DNA of 55,992 bases from positions 1-55,992 of the forward strand of contig CAMBMU010000006.1 in the NCBI GenBank assembly GCA_945868725.1, in the 5' to 3' direction. Below, one piece after another: positions 26,549 through 34,909 of this stretch (its first letter is position 1; each line of letters starts with the position of its first letter). A program made the translations under genes and the position numbers. The notes under the pieces are model-generated. The model was not told where the DNA came from. It saw only the letters and a list, made by a program, of their open reading frames with translations, and searched no databases. This stretch comes from Spirosoma fluviale (GTDB taxonomy: Bacteria; Bacteroidota; Bacteroidia; Cytophagales; Cyclobacteriaceae).

Positions 26549-28441
26549 ATGCCAAAAACCAAAAAATTTATCATTGATTTTGACAGCACCTTCACCCGTG
26601 TGGAGGCCTTAGATATCTTGGGAGAAATCAGTCTTTCCAATGATCCCCAACAAAAGGAAAAATTACAAGCCATCAAGGATATCACGGACAAAGGCATGGA
26701 TGGAAGCCTAACTTTTAGAGAAAGTCTAGAACAACGTCTCGATATTCTTCAAGCCACCAAGAGCCAAATTGCAGAATTAATTATCATTCTGAAGCAGAAA
26801 GTTTCCAAATCCTTCGAGCGGAACAGGGATTGGTTGAAGGATAATGCAGCTGATGTCTTTATCATTTCCAATGGCTTCAAGGATTTTATCATTCCCATTG
26901 TGACCGAGTACGGAATAAAGCAGGAGAATGTCTTTGCCAATGACTTGATTTACGATGAGAGTGGAAAAATCACCGATTTTAATCGAGAAAACCCCCTTTC
27001 CAAAAATAATGGTAAATCAGAAACCATCCGTGACATCAACTTGGATGGCGACATCTATGTCATTGGCGATGGCTACACCGACTATGAAATCAAGGCTTCT
27101 GGCTTGGCCAATAAATTTTATGCTTTCACCGAAAATGTAAGCCGTCCGAAAGTTACCAGTCAAGCAGATCACATCGCACCAAGCTTCGATGAGATCCTCT
27201 ATATCAACAAACTAAACACGAAGTTTTCCTACCCAAAAAGTAGAATTAAGGTGCTACTTCTTGAAAATGTACACCCCATTGCCCTTGAAATCCTAAAAGA
27301 GGAAGGCTATCAAGTGGAAGTTGCTTCAGGTGCCATGAGCGAGGAAGAGCTCTGTGAAAAGATTCAAACAATTTCAATCCTTGGCATACGCTCCAAAACT
27401 ACAGTGACCAAAAAGGTGCTTGAAAATGCAAACCGCCTCTTGGCAATTGGTGCTTTTTGTATCGGTACCAACCAGATTGATTTGGAGGAATGCCAAAAAA
27501 GAGGCGTTGCAGTTTTCAACGCACCATTTTCAAATACCCGCTCTGTCGTAGAAATGGCCATCGCACAAATCATTTTCTTGATGCGTAGGTTCCAAGACAA
27601 ATCCTTCGGAATGCACCAAGGGATATGGGACAAATCAGCGACAGGCTCCTTTGAAATTCGGGGTAAAAAACTAGGAATCGTTGGCTATGGAAACATTGGC
27701 GCTCAACTCTCTGTCCTGGCAGAAAACCTTGGAATGAATGTTTTTTATTACGATGTAATTGAAAAACTTGCCCTCGGAAACGCTACCAAAATGAACTCCT
27801 TGGAGGAATTATTATCCACCTGCGATGTCATCACTTTGCACATAGATGGTCGAAAAGACAACAGTTGCCTCATCGATCAGGAAAAAATATCAAAGATGAA
27901 GCCAGGCGCCATCCTACTTAATCTGAGTCGAGGGCATATAGTGGACATTCCCGCACTGAGAGAGGCTATTCTTTCAGGACATATCGGAGGCTGTGCCGTA
28001 GACGTATTTCCTGAGGAACCCAAAAACAACAAGGAAAGCTTCGAATCAGAACTCAAAGGATTGCCAAATACCATCCTTACGCCGCATATTGGAGGAAGTA
28101 CACTTGAAGCACAGGAAAATATTGCCCGATTTGTGCCTGGAAAAATCATGGAATATGTCAATACAGGAAACACTTATAATTCGGTCAACTTTCCCAATAT
28201 TCAACTTCCATTCTTGAAAGATGCGCATCGCCTCATTCACCTACACCAGAATGAACCCGGCGTTTTGGCAAAAATCAATTTAGTGCTGGCCAACTACCAC
28301 ATCAACATTGTAGGCCAATACCTAAAAACAAATGAAAAGATCGGGTATGTGATCACGGATATTGACAAAGTTTACGATCCAGATGCGATTGAGACCCTGA
28401 AGAATATTCCAGGTACCATTCGCTTCAGAACCCTTTATTGA
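26549..28441 (+). CDS. phosphoserine phosphatase / D-3-phosphoglycerate dehydrogenase fusion
   Basis: This 630-aa protein joins two enzymes of serine biosynthesis. Residues 1-215 are a HAD phosphatase of SerB type: DFDST (10-14, nucleophile D10), FIISNGF, then VIGDGYTDYE with the metal-binding aspartates. Residues from about 230 to 545 are SerA: GYGNIGAQ (NAD-binding, near 378-386), the arginine-containing LNLSRGHIVD, and catalytic H513 in TPHIGGST. The last 75 residues look like an ACT domain (NEPGVLAKINLVLANYHIN), the usual site of serine feedback. The fusion therefore contains steps 1 and 3 of the route, and the missing step is the aminotransferase SerC. The gene ends at a strong terminator. 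Confidence 0.93.
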   Translation: MPKTKKFIIDFDSTFTRVEALDILGEISLSNDPQQKEKLQAIKDITDKGMDGSLTFRESLEQRLDILQATKSQIAELIIILKQKVSKSFERNRDWLKDNAADVFIISNGFKDFIIPIVTEYGIKQENVFANDLIYDESGKITDFNRENPLSKNNGKSETIRDINLDGDIYVIGDGYTDYEIKASGLANKFYAFTENVSRPKVTSQADHIAPSFDEILYINKLNTKFSYPKSRIKVLLLENVHPIALEILKEEGYQVEVASGAMSEEELCEKIQTISILGIRSKTTVTKKVLENANRLLAIGAFCIGTNQIDLEECQKRGVAVFNAPFSNTRSVVEMAIAQIIFLMRRFQDKSFGMHQGIWDKSATGSFEIRGKKLGIVGYGNIGAQLSVLAENLGMNVFYYDVIEKLALGNATKMNSLEELLSTCDVITLHIDGRKDNSCLIDQEKISKMKPGAILLNLSRGHIVDIPALREAILSGHIGGCAVDVFPEEPKNNKESFESELKGLPNTILTPHIGGSTLEAQENIARFVPGKIMEYVNTGNTYNSVNFPNIQLPFLKDAHRLIHLHQNEPGVLAKINLVLANYHINIVGQYLKTNEKIGYVITDIDKVYDPDAIETLKNIPGTIRFRTLY

Positions 28442-28453
28442 TTTGTAACCCAT

Positions 28454-28479
28454 AAAAAAAGCCCTTGAGGGCTTTTTTT
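28454..28479. terminator. terminator between serine fusion gene and rmlB
   Basis: AAAAAAAGCCC and GGGCTTTTTTT flank TTGA, a compact stem with A/T tracts on both sides. It can serve both convergent genes, and it overlaps the last two bases of rmlB. Confidence 0.9.
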
Positions 28480-29533
28480 ATGCTTTTCCGTAGAGATCTT
28501 CGTAATAGGTCTGGTAGGCTCCTGAGGTTACTCGATTCAGCCAGGCTTCGTTGGCCAAATACCAGTCAATAGTTAGTTCGATTCCTTCTTCAAACTGCAA
28601 ACTTGGCTCCCAGCCTAACTCCTGCTGAATCTTGGTAGCATCAATGGCGTAGCGTAAATCATGCCCCGCACGATCCTGCACAAAAGTGATCAGCTTCTCA
28701 GAAGTGCCCGCCTCACGGCCAAGCTTCGCATCCATCTTTTGACACAATAGACGAACAATGTCTATGTTTTTCCATTCGTTGAAGCCTCCGATGTTGTAGG
28801 TCTCGCCAGGATTACCCTTGTGGAATACCACATCAATAGCCCGCGCATGGTCCTTCACAAACAACCAATCTCGCACATTCTCACCCTTCCCATACACTGG
28901 CAATGGCTTGCTATTCTTGATGTTATGGATGCAAAGTGGGATCAACTTTTCCGGAAAATGGTTTGGCCCGTAGTTATTTGAGCAGTTAGAAACCACCGTT
29001 TTCATTTTGTAGGTATTCGCATAGGCCCTTACAAAGTGGTCGGAAGCTGCTTTTGATGCAGAATAGGGAGATTGAGGATCGTATGCTGTAGTCTCCAAGA
29101 AAAATCCTCCATCATGCAAAGAACCATATACTTCATCCGTTGACACATGGTAGAACAAATGCTGATCCAAAGCTCCTACCCAAGCTTTCTTGGCCACATT
29201 GAGCAAGTTCACTGTACCGAACACATTGGTTCGCACGAACGCTAAAGGATCTGAGATAGATCGGTCCACATGGGATTCAGCAGCCAGGTGAATGACATCC
29301 GTAATTCCATGCTTCGCAAAAATCGCTTCCAAAGCTTGTTCCTCTTGAATATCTGCTTTTTCAAAAAAGTAGTTGGCCGCACCTTCTACTTCAACCAAAT
29401 TCTCCAAGTTGCCCGCATAGGTCAAGGCATCTAGATTGACGATTCGATACTGCGGATAATTAGCCACAAAAAGTTTGACTACATGAGATCCAATAAATCC
29501 AGCTCCTCCGGTAATTAAAATTGATTTTGACAT
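28478..29533 (-). CDS. rmlB: dTDP-glucose 4,6-dehydratase
   Basis: This 351-aa extended short-chain dehydrogenase converts dTDP-glucose to dTDP-4-keto-6-deoxyglucose in deoxysugar/rhamnose synthesis. It has the NAD-binding GGAGFIGSHVV, VSTDEVYGSL, the catalytic YSASKAASD (YxxxK), and SNNYGPNHFPEKLIP specific to RmlB. Other rml genes are absent here. It ends the set GT4-epimerase-rmlB; the gap to the epimerase is 1 bp. Confidence 0.92.
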   Translation of the reverse strand: MSKSILITGGAGFIGSHVVKLFVANYPQYRIVNLDALTYAGNLENLVEVEGAANYFFEKADIQEEQALEAIFAKHGITDVIHLAAESHVDRSISDPLAFVRTNVFGTVNLLNVAKKAWVGALDQHLFYHVSTDEVYGSLHDGGFFLETTAYDPQSPYSASKAASDHFVRAYANTYKMKTVVSNCSNNYGPNHFPEKLIPLCIHNIKNSKPLPVYGKGENVRDWLFVKDHARAIDVVFHKGNPGETYNIGGFNEWKNIDIVRLLCQKMDAKLGREAGTSEKLITFVQDRAGHDLRYAIDATKIQQELGWEPSLQFEEGIELTIDWYLANEAWLNRVTSGAYQTYYEDLYGKA

Positions 29534-29534
29534 A

Positions 29535-30587
29535 TTAAGATTGATAAAAATTTAGGTACCATTTGGTGAATTCCGCCACTCCTTGGTCCACCGAAGTTTT
29601 TGGCTCATAGCCCATGTCTTGTACTAACTCGCTGATATCGGCATGTGTTTCGACCACATCTCCAGGCTGCATGGGAAGAAACTCCATATTCGCCTTTTTC
29701 CCAAGTCCCTTTTCAATTGCTTCTATAAATTCGAGCAAGGGCACAGGGGACGAGTTCCCAATATTGTAAAGTTTGTAGGGGGCCGAAGAGCTCGATGGAT
29801 CGGGATGCTGACGGTCAAAATTGATATTGGCAGTAGCTGGCCGATCTGCCACGAGAAGTACTCCAGAAACGATATCATCGATATAGGTGAAATCCCGCTT
29901 CATTTGGCCTTGATTAAATACCTGAATGGACTCTCCTCTGCGAATCGCATCAGCAAACAGAAAATAAGCCATATCAGGTCTGCCCCAAGGGCCATACACC
30001 GTAAAAAAGCGAAGTCCTGTAGTTGGGATTCCAAAAAGATGACTGTAGCTATGTGCCATCAGTTCATTTGCCTTTTTGGAGGCAGCATAGAGGGAGATCG
30101 GATGATCCACTCCATCGGAAGTAGCAAATGGCATTTTGGCATTGCTTCCATAGACTGAACTTGAGGAAGCAAAAACCAAGTGCTTCATGGGATAAAATCG
30201 ACAGCACTCTAGAAGGTGCAAAAAGCCAGTAAAGTTGCTATGCAGGTAATCTTCGGGGTGAAGAATTGAATTTCGTACGCCTGCTTGGGCTGCCAAATGA
30301 ATGACTACCTCAAATTTCTCAGTTTCAAAAAGGCGAAGTAAAGCCTCTTTGTCCACCAAATCTAGTTGGATAAAGCGGTAGTTTGTTGACTTTGAAGAGG
30401 TAACGAGAACTCCAGATCCTATCTTTTCTCGAGCAATCCCTAATTCAGCCAATCGGGCAAACTTAAGTTCAAGGCTATAGTAGGAGTTAATACTATCCAA
30501 TCCAACAACCTCCTCTCCTCTCTCGAGTAAGTGTCGGACCACATGAAATCCAATAAAACCTGCAGCTCCAGTAACTAGGTATTTCAT
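29535..30587 (-). CDS. UDP-glucuronate 4-epimerase-like NAD-dependent epimerase
   Basis: This 350-aa extended SDR has the Rossmann motif TGAAGFIGFHVVRHL, catalytic Y in SLYAASKKANE, and the strings LRFFTVYGPWGRPDMA and RDFTYIDDIVSGVL that mark CapI/LpsL-type UDP-glucuronate 4-epimerases. It would supply UDP-galacturonate for capsule or exopolysaccharide. Other UDP-hexose epimerases remain possible. The gene lies between a GT4 and rmlB on the same strand, so it belongs to a cell-surface glycan unit. Confidence 0.87.
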   Translation of the reverse strand: MKYLVTGAAGFIGFHVVRHLLERGEEVVGLDSINSYYSLELKFARLAELGIAREKIGSGVLVTSSKSTNYRFIQLDLVDKEALLRLFETEKFEVVIHLAAQAGVRNSILHPEDYLHSNFTGFLHLLECCRFYPMKHLVFASSSSVYGSNAKMPFATSDGVDHPISLYAASKKANELMAHSYSHLFGIPTTGLRFFTVYGPWGRPDMAYFLFADAIRRGESIQVFNQGQMKRDFTYIDDIVSGVLLVADRPATANINFDRQHPDPSSSSAPYKLYNIGNSSPVPLLEFIEAIEKGLGKKANMEFLPMQPGDVVETHADISELVQDMGYEPKTSVDQGVAEFTKWYLNFYQS

Positions 30588-30621
30588 GATTCATAAAATG
30601 GGGTTAGCTTACAAAATAACA

Positions 30622-31785
30622 TTAGGACAATCCCTTTTCTTGATTTTTTCCAAGTTGACGGTAGGCTTCCAATTGATGTTGCTGCATTACTTTTCGGTCA
30701 AATTTATCCAAAACTTCTTCATAGAGGACTTCAGCATAATTAGATAAAACCTCTCGCTTCACAAAGGCAAACTCTAATGCCTCTTTCAATACCGTTACCT
30801 CTCCAATTGGAAAAACTAAACCAGTCTTTTGTTGTTTAATAAAGGAGGTATTTCCGATACAGTTGGAACAAATAATCGGTACCTGCATTGCCGCCGCCTC
30901 CAAAAGCACATTGGAAAACCCTTCTTCATGAGATGCGTGAACCAACACATCTGCTAATGCTAGGTAATGTGATACATGATCAGTCCAATCCAATTGGACC
31001 ACACGCGGATGTTCACGAATGACCTGCAGCGTTTCTTGGTTGATCGGATCTTTCTCTTGTTCAAAAGTACCAATAAGCACCAATTTGGATTTAGATACAA
31101 TCTTGGATTTTAAAAAAGCAGCCACTAATTCTTCTACTCCCTTTCGTTTGGTAAGCTTTCCTACTGCCAAAATTATAAAATCATTCTCCCCTGGCAGAAT
31201 ACGCATGGTGGCCGCTACCAAATGATTTTCTTTGAGAACCTGTCGATTAAATTTTTCTAAATCAACTCCTAGTGTAGAACCAGATCCTAGCAATTCAAAC
31301 TTGGAGGCTTCAACTCCTGAATTGCTGGTCAAATAAGTAAGCATTCCTGTAGAGTTGACCCATAGCTTTGTCGCATTGGCGTAAGTCCACTTTTCAATTA
31401 GAGTAAGCCCCTTTTGCGGTTCTTTTGTATTTACTGGCATCTCGGTGATGCTATGAACTCGATGCGGAACGCCTGCCAAATTGGACGCTAGCATGCCCAA
31501 AAAACCAGTTTTGGAATCGTAACTATGAATTACATCCGGTCTTTCCTTTCGTATCAATTGGAAGAGAAGCCAAAAAGAAATAAAGTCTTCCACAAAATTG
31601 ACTCCTTTTACAAAAGGAATGACCTCATGCCTCAGTTCTTCAGCCCGACAAATCTGTTGAATTTCTCTTCCATCTGCACTTACTAAGAGCAGCTCCCAAC
31701 CTTGCTCCTTCATCAATTTAGGCTGACCAGAGAGTAAAAGTTTAAAGGTAATCGGCTCGGTGGAAAGAAGAAGATACTTGAGCAT
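30622..31785 (-). CDS. family 4 glycosyltransferase
   Basis: This 387-aa GT-B-fold enzyme has an N-terminal acceptor half with HSYDSKTGFLGMLA. The C-terminal half binds the nucleotide sugar: ILAVGKLTKRKGVEELV, then ADVLVHASHEEGFSNVLLEAAAMQVPII, the EX7E-type signature of family GT4. It transfers a sugar to a lipid- or polysaccharide-linked acceptor at the cytoplasmic face. It is the first gene of the set on this strand and has a recognisable promoter. The specific sugar is unknown. Confidence 0.88.
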   Translation of the reverse strand: MLKYLLLSTEPITFKLLLSGQPKLMKEQGWELLLVSADGREIQQICRAEELRHEVIPFVKGVNFVEDFISFWLLFQLIRKERPDVIHSYDSKTGFLGMLASNLAGVPHRVHSITEMPVNTKEPQKGLTLIEKWTYANATKLWVNSTGMLTYLTSNSGVEASKFELLGSGSTLGVDLEKFNRQVLKENHLVAATMRILPGENDFIILAVGKLTKRKGVEELVAAFLKSKIVSKSKLVLIGTFEQEKDPINQETLQVIREHPRVVQLDWTDHVSHYLALADVLVHASHEEGFSNVLLEAAAMQVPIICSNCIGNTSFIKQQKTGLVFPIGEVTVLKEALEFAFVKREVLSNYAEVLYEEVLDKFDRKVMQQHQLEAYRQLGKNQEKGLS

Positions 31786-31805
31786 TTAAAGAAGGGGATG
31801 AAGTA

Positions 31806-31813
31806 CAAAGATA
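31806..31813 (-). promoter_or_regulatory. TATCTTTG, candidate -7 box of the surface-glycan genes
   Basis: On the minus strand these bases read TATCTTTG, an exact TAnnTTTG. It is 20 bp from the GT4 ATG (31785), leaving a short leader. No matching -33 TTTG is evident upstream. Confidence 0.45.
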
Positions 31814-32231
31814 AAATTTTCTTAGTAGAACTTGATTAGAAAATAAGGTTGTAACGAAAAGTTTAAAATTGAATCTCTTAGCCATGCATGCAGCTTGAGA
31901 AATCTCGAAAAACAAATTAATTCTTATTTTTTCATTGGATTCTTTCAAGACTTTAATTCTACCCCAAATCTTCTTAAGATCGATAATGAAGCATTTTTTA
32001 ACAAAATTAAATTCATAAATAAAAACAAATTAATTTTATATTCTTGTTTTATTACAATTTTTTATTTATATTTTAATTAAAATAATTTTGTTTTCTAACT
32101 ATTTTAATTAGTTTTATAACGGGTGATTAAATTTTTAACATTTCTTTTTTAAATGAATCTATTTTTAGAGGAAGGACTCCAGAGTAATTTTTTCCTTCTT
32201 TCGCTTTTTTGAACCCCCTTCTAAAATAAAG

Positions 32232-32294
32232 AAAGCCTTCTTTCCGAAATTACTCCCATTGGATTTATGGGATTACTTCAGAAAGAAGGCTTTT
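32232..32294 (-). terminator. long hairpin after the tlpA gene
   Basis: AAAGCCTTCTTTC (32232-32244) and GAAAGAAGGCTTT (32281-32293) form a 13-bp perfect stem enclosing about 36 bases, in which CCCAT and ATGGG can pair as well. On the minus strand the stem is followed by a T-rich tract (CTTTATTTTA). It lies 22 bp beyond the tlpA stop. Confidence 0.65.
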
Positions 32295-32315
32295 ATGTAA
32301 TCTACCTAAACTCGC

Positions 32316-33428
32316 TTAATCGAATAGTTCAGCCAACTTCGCTTCTAGACTAGGGCCTCTCAAATCTTTTGCAATGATTTTTCCATCCGGATCAATCAAA
32401 TAAGTCGCAGGAATAGCCTGAATCTGGTACAGCTCTGCAGCAGCGGAATTAAAGTATAGCAAATCGGAAACCTGCGTCCAATTCAAACGATCATCTGCAA
32501 TCGCTTTGATCCAGTCTTCCCTACTTCGATCCAAAGAAACTCCAAAAACTTCAAAGCCCTTGGAATTGTATTGGGTATAGAGGCGAACCACATTTGGATT
32601 TTCTTGCCTGCAAGGCTTGCACCAAGCTGCCCAAAAATCAATCAGCACATATTTTCCTCTCAAGTCAGAAAGTTTCGTCGACTTTCCACTTGGATCGGGA
32701 AGCACAATATCTGGAGCCTCCTGACCTACTGCCAGCGCTCTCAATTCATCAAGCTGCTGCTTCATCTGAAGAATTGCAGGGGAACCTGGATAATTATCAT
32801 TCAGCTCAGTAACTAAAGCATCGATAAAAGGAAAATCATTTTGTGGGTTTAACAGTCCTATAGCCGCCAATGAAGCAAATGAATTCCCCATACTCTCAAT
32901 CATCTCTTTCACGCTTACTACTTGCTGGGATTCCAAGGTCATGGCATCCACCTGGATTTGCTGAATTACCGGTGCATCGTTTTTACTCATTGCCTCGTAG
33001 TACCGTTCATTGAGCTGATTCACCTTAACCTGGTATTCCTCCATCAACTTTTCAAGCTTCAACATTTCTTTGCTGTCCTTTGAACCTTCAATTTGAAGGC
33101 TAGTTGGGTCAGAGAAGTTGAACTTAACATCGACATCTTCTGTAAATAGTGCCAACTTAACCACACGCTGGCCATATAGATTTAATTCATAAAAAGTTGG
33201 GGCACTAATCGAATCAAATTCAAAAGAAAAATCTCCATTTGATTTAATTTCCAACGTATCCAGCACCTTGGGTCTGCTGTCGGTATATTGGGAAAGTACC
33301 ACCACTCCCTGTGGTACATTTTGAAGATTTCCTGTGATGACCACTTTTTCACCTGTAGCATCTGTTCCTCCACAGGAGAACAAGGTAAGGGTGGCACTAA
33401 CCAAAATTCCTAACATAGATTTTTTCAT
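32316..33428 (-). CDS. TlpA-family thiol-disulfide lipoprotein with DUF4369 domain
   Basis: The 370-aa protein starts with a lipobox (TLFSC, C19). Residues of about 28-115 form a DUF4369 beta domain, followed by a helical linker rich in charged residues (115-230), and then a thioredoxin fold with DFWAAWCKPCRQENP (active cysteines C270 and C273). TlpA proteins reduce disulfides or deliver electrons in the periplasm, commonly for cytochrome maturation. The gene begins 3 bp after gatB, so a metabolic-envelope gene is placed behind two translation genes. Confidence 0.92.
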   Translation of the reverse strand: MKKSMLGILVSATLTLFSCGGTDATGEKVVITGNLQNVPQGVVVLSQYTDSRPKVLDTLEIKSNGDFSFEFDSISAPTFYELNLYGQRVVKLALFTEDVDVKFNFSDPTSLQIEGSKDSKEMLKLEKLMEEYQVKVNQLNERYYEAMSKNDAPVIQQIQVDAMTLESQQVVSVKEMIESMGNSFASLAAIGLLNPQNDFPFIDALVTELNDNYPGSPAILQMKQQLDELRALAVGQEAPDIVLPDPSGKSTKLSDLRGKYVLIDFWAAWCKPCRQENPNVVRLYTQYNSKGFEVFGVSLDRSREDWIKAIADDRLNWTQVSDLLYFNSAAAELYQIQAIPATYLIDPDGKIIAKDLRGPSLEAKLAELFD

Positions 33429-33431
33429 AGT

Positions 33432-34892
33432 TTAATTCGCTAATAACTCACTAAAAATACGGGAAGCAACTTTGGGGTCCGCCTTCCCCCCTGATTTTTT
33501 CATTAATTCACCCATAAACAAACCCAAAAGTCCTTTTTTTCCAGACTTGTATTCCTTCACCTTGTCTGGATTTTCTAAAAGAACCTCTTTTGCCAATGGG
33601 ACTAGGTAGCTCGCATCACTTTCTTGGATCAGATTTAGACGCTGCGCTATTTCCAAGGCTGTAACTATTGGATTAAGGATAAGTTCAGGAAAAATCTTTT
33701 GAGATGCAACTGAAAAAGAAACCTGCCCTTCCTCCACCAACGCAATGAGCTGGGCCACTACTTCCACCCCCAAGGGAAAAGTAAGGAAAGATGTCCCTGT
33801 TTCATTCAAATAGGACTTAATTGGACCCATAATCCAATTGGAAGCTGCTTTGTACTGCGCTGTCTTGGCACAAAGGGCTTCAAACCAAGTTGCCACTTCT
33901 TTACTTTCTGTCAACAAGGCCGCATCGTAGCGCGGCAGTCCATAGGCCACTATAAATTTTCGATACAATCCATTGGGCAAGGCAGGCAGTTGTGAATTAA
34001 CCGATTCAATCCAATCTTCCGTGAGCAGTAAATGGGGCAAGTCGGGCTCTGGAAAATACCGGTAATCATTCAGTTCCTCCTTGGTTCGCATGCTGCTTGT
34101 AAAGCCCCCATCCGCATCAAAAGATCGTGTTTCGGAAATAATCTCCTGCCCTAGTTCCAATAATCCAACTTGCCGCTGGTATTCAAACTCAATTGCATGC
34201 CCAAGGTTTCGAAAGGAATTCATGTTTTTCACCTCCACCTTCTTTCCAAGAGTTTCAGTTCCACGGAGCCTAACAGATACATTGGCATCGCAGCGCAATG
34301 ATCCTTCTTCCATCGTGCCATCACAAATTTCCAGGTACATGACCAACTTTCGGATCTCGGCTAAAAAGGCAACTGCCTCCTCAGAAGATAGAATGCAGGG
34401 TTCCGTGACAATCTCAATTAGGGCTGTTCCTGCTCGATTGAAATCCACCCAGCTAGCATCCTTTCCAGGAGCATGAATCAATTTGCCGGCATCCTCTTCC
34501 AAATGTATCCGATTCAATTGAACTTCTAGTTCGCTTCCATCCTCCAAAAAAAATGGGACCTTACCCCCGATGCAAATCGGCTCCTTGTCCTGAGTGATTT
34601 GGTAGCCCTTGGGGAGGTCTGGATAAAAATAATTTTTGCGATCAAAGCTTGAGCGGCGGCTGATGGTACATTGACAGGCCAAACCCATCCGCACAGCATA
34701 GTCAACCGCACGCATATTGAGTTTGGGAAGGGTGCCAGGATGTCCCAAAGAAATCACAGAAACCTGCGTATTGGGCTCAGCCCCGAAACTGCTCGCATCT
34801 TCTGCAAATAGTTTGCTGGAAGTTGACAGTTGCGCATGAACTTCCAACCCCACCACCAATTGGTATTTGTCTGTTAGTTCTTTGGACAACAT
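33432..34892 (-). CDS. gatB: Asp-tRNA(Asn)/Glu-tRNA(Gln) amidotransferase subunit B
   Basis: This 486-aa GatB subunit binds the mischarged tRNA and the phosphorylated intermediate in indirect Gln-tRNA or Asn-tRNA formation. The YFYPDLPKGYQITQ string, GLEVHAQL near the N-terminus and MEEGSLRCDANVSVR are diagnostic. The C-terminal YqeY-like tail (GKKGLLGLFMGELMKKSGG) binds tRNA. gatA and gatC are not in the window, which is normal in Bacteroidota where gat genes are dispersed. It is preceded by alaS with a 17-bp gap. Confidence 0.96.
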   Translation of the reverse strand: MLSKELTDKYQLVVGLEVHAQLSTSSKLFAEDASSFGAEPNTQVSVISLGHPGTLPKLNMRAVDYAVRMGLACQCTISRRSSFDRKNYFYPDLPKGYQITQDKEPICIGGKVPFFLEDGSELEVQLNRIHLEEDAGKLIHAPGKDASWVDFNRAGTALIEIVTEPCILSSEEAVAFLAEIRKLVMYLEICDGTMEEGSLRCDANVSVRLRGTETLGKKVEVKNMNSFRNLGHAIEFEYQRQVGLLELGQEIISETRSFDADGGFTSSMRTKEELNDYRYFPEPDLPHLLLTEDWIESVNSQLPALPNGLYRKFIVAYGLPRYDAALLTESKEVATWFEALCAKTAQYKAASNWIMGPIKSYLNETGTSFLTFPLGVEVVAQLIALVEEGQVSFSVASQKIFPELILNPIVTALEIAQRLNLIQESDASYLVPLAKEVLLENPDKVKEYKSGKKGLLGLFMGELMKKSGGKADPKVASRIFSELLAN

Positions 34893-34909
34893 GGCTCTTT
34901 TAAAATCAC

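Larger units (their letters stand above)
31786..32315. other. 530-bp A+T-rich region, no gene
   Basis: This gap is conspicuously rich in A and T, above all from about 31,930 to 32,160, where runs such as ATTTATATTTTAATT dominate. It contains the GT4 promoter on the right flank of that gene, and at its other end a hairpin that ends the tlpA operon. I found no plausible coding frame, tRNA or repeat array. The composition differs clearly from the surrounding genes and could mark the edge of acquired DNA. Confidence 0.55.

Noticed and set aside
31742-32080. Short frames in the A+T-rich gap
   Set aside because: They are low-complexity products of A+T-rich sequence with no known motif.
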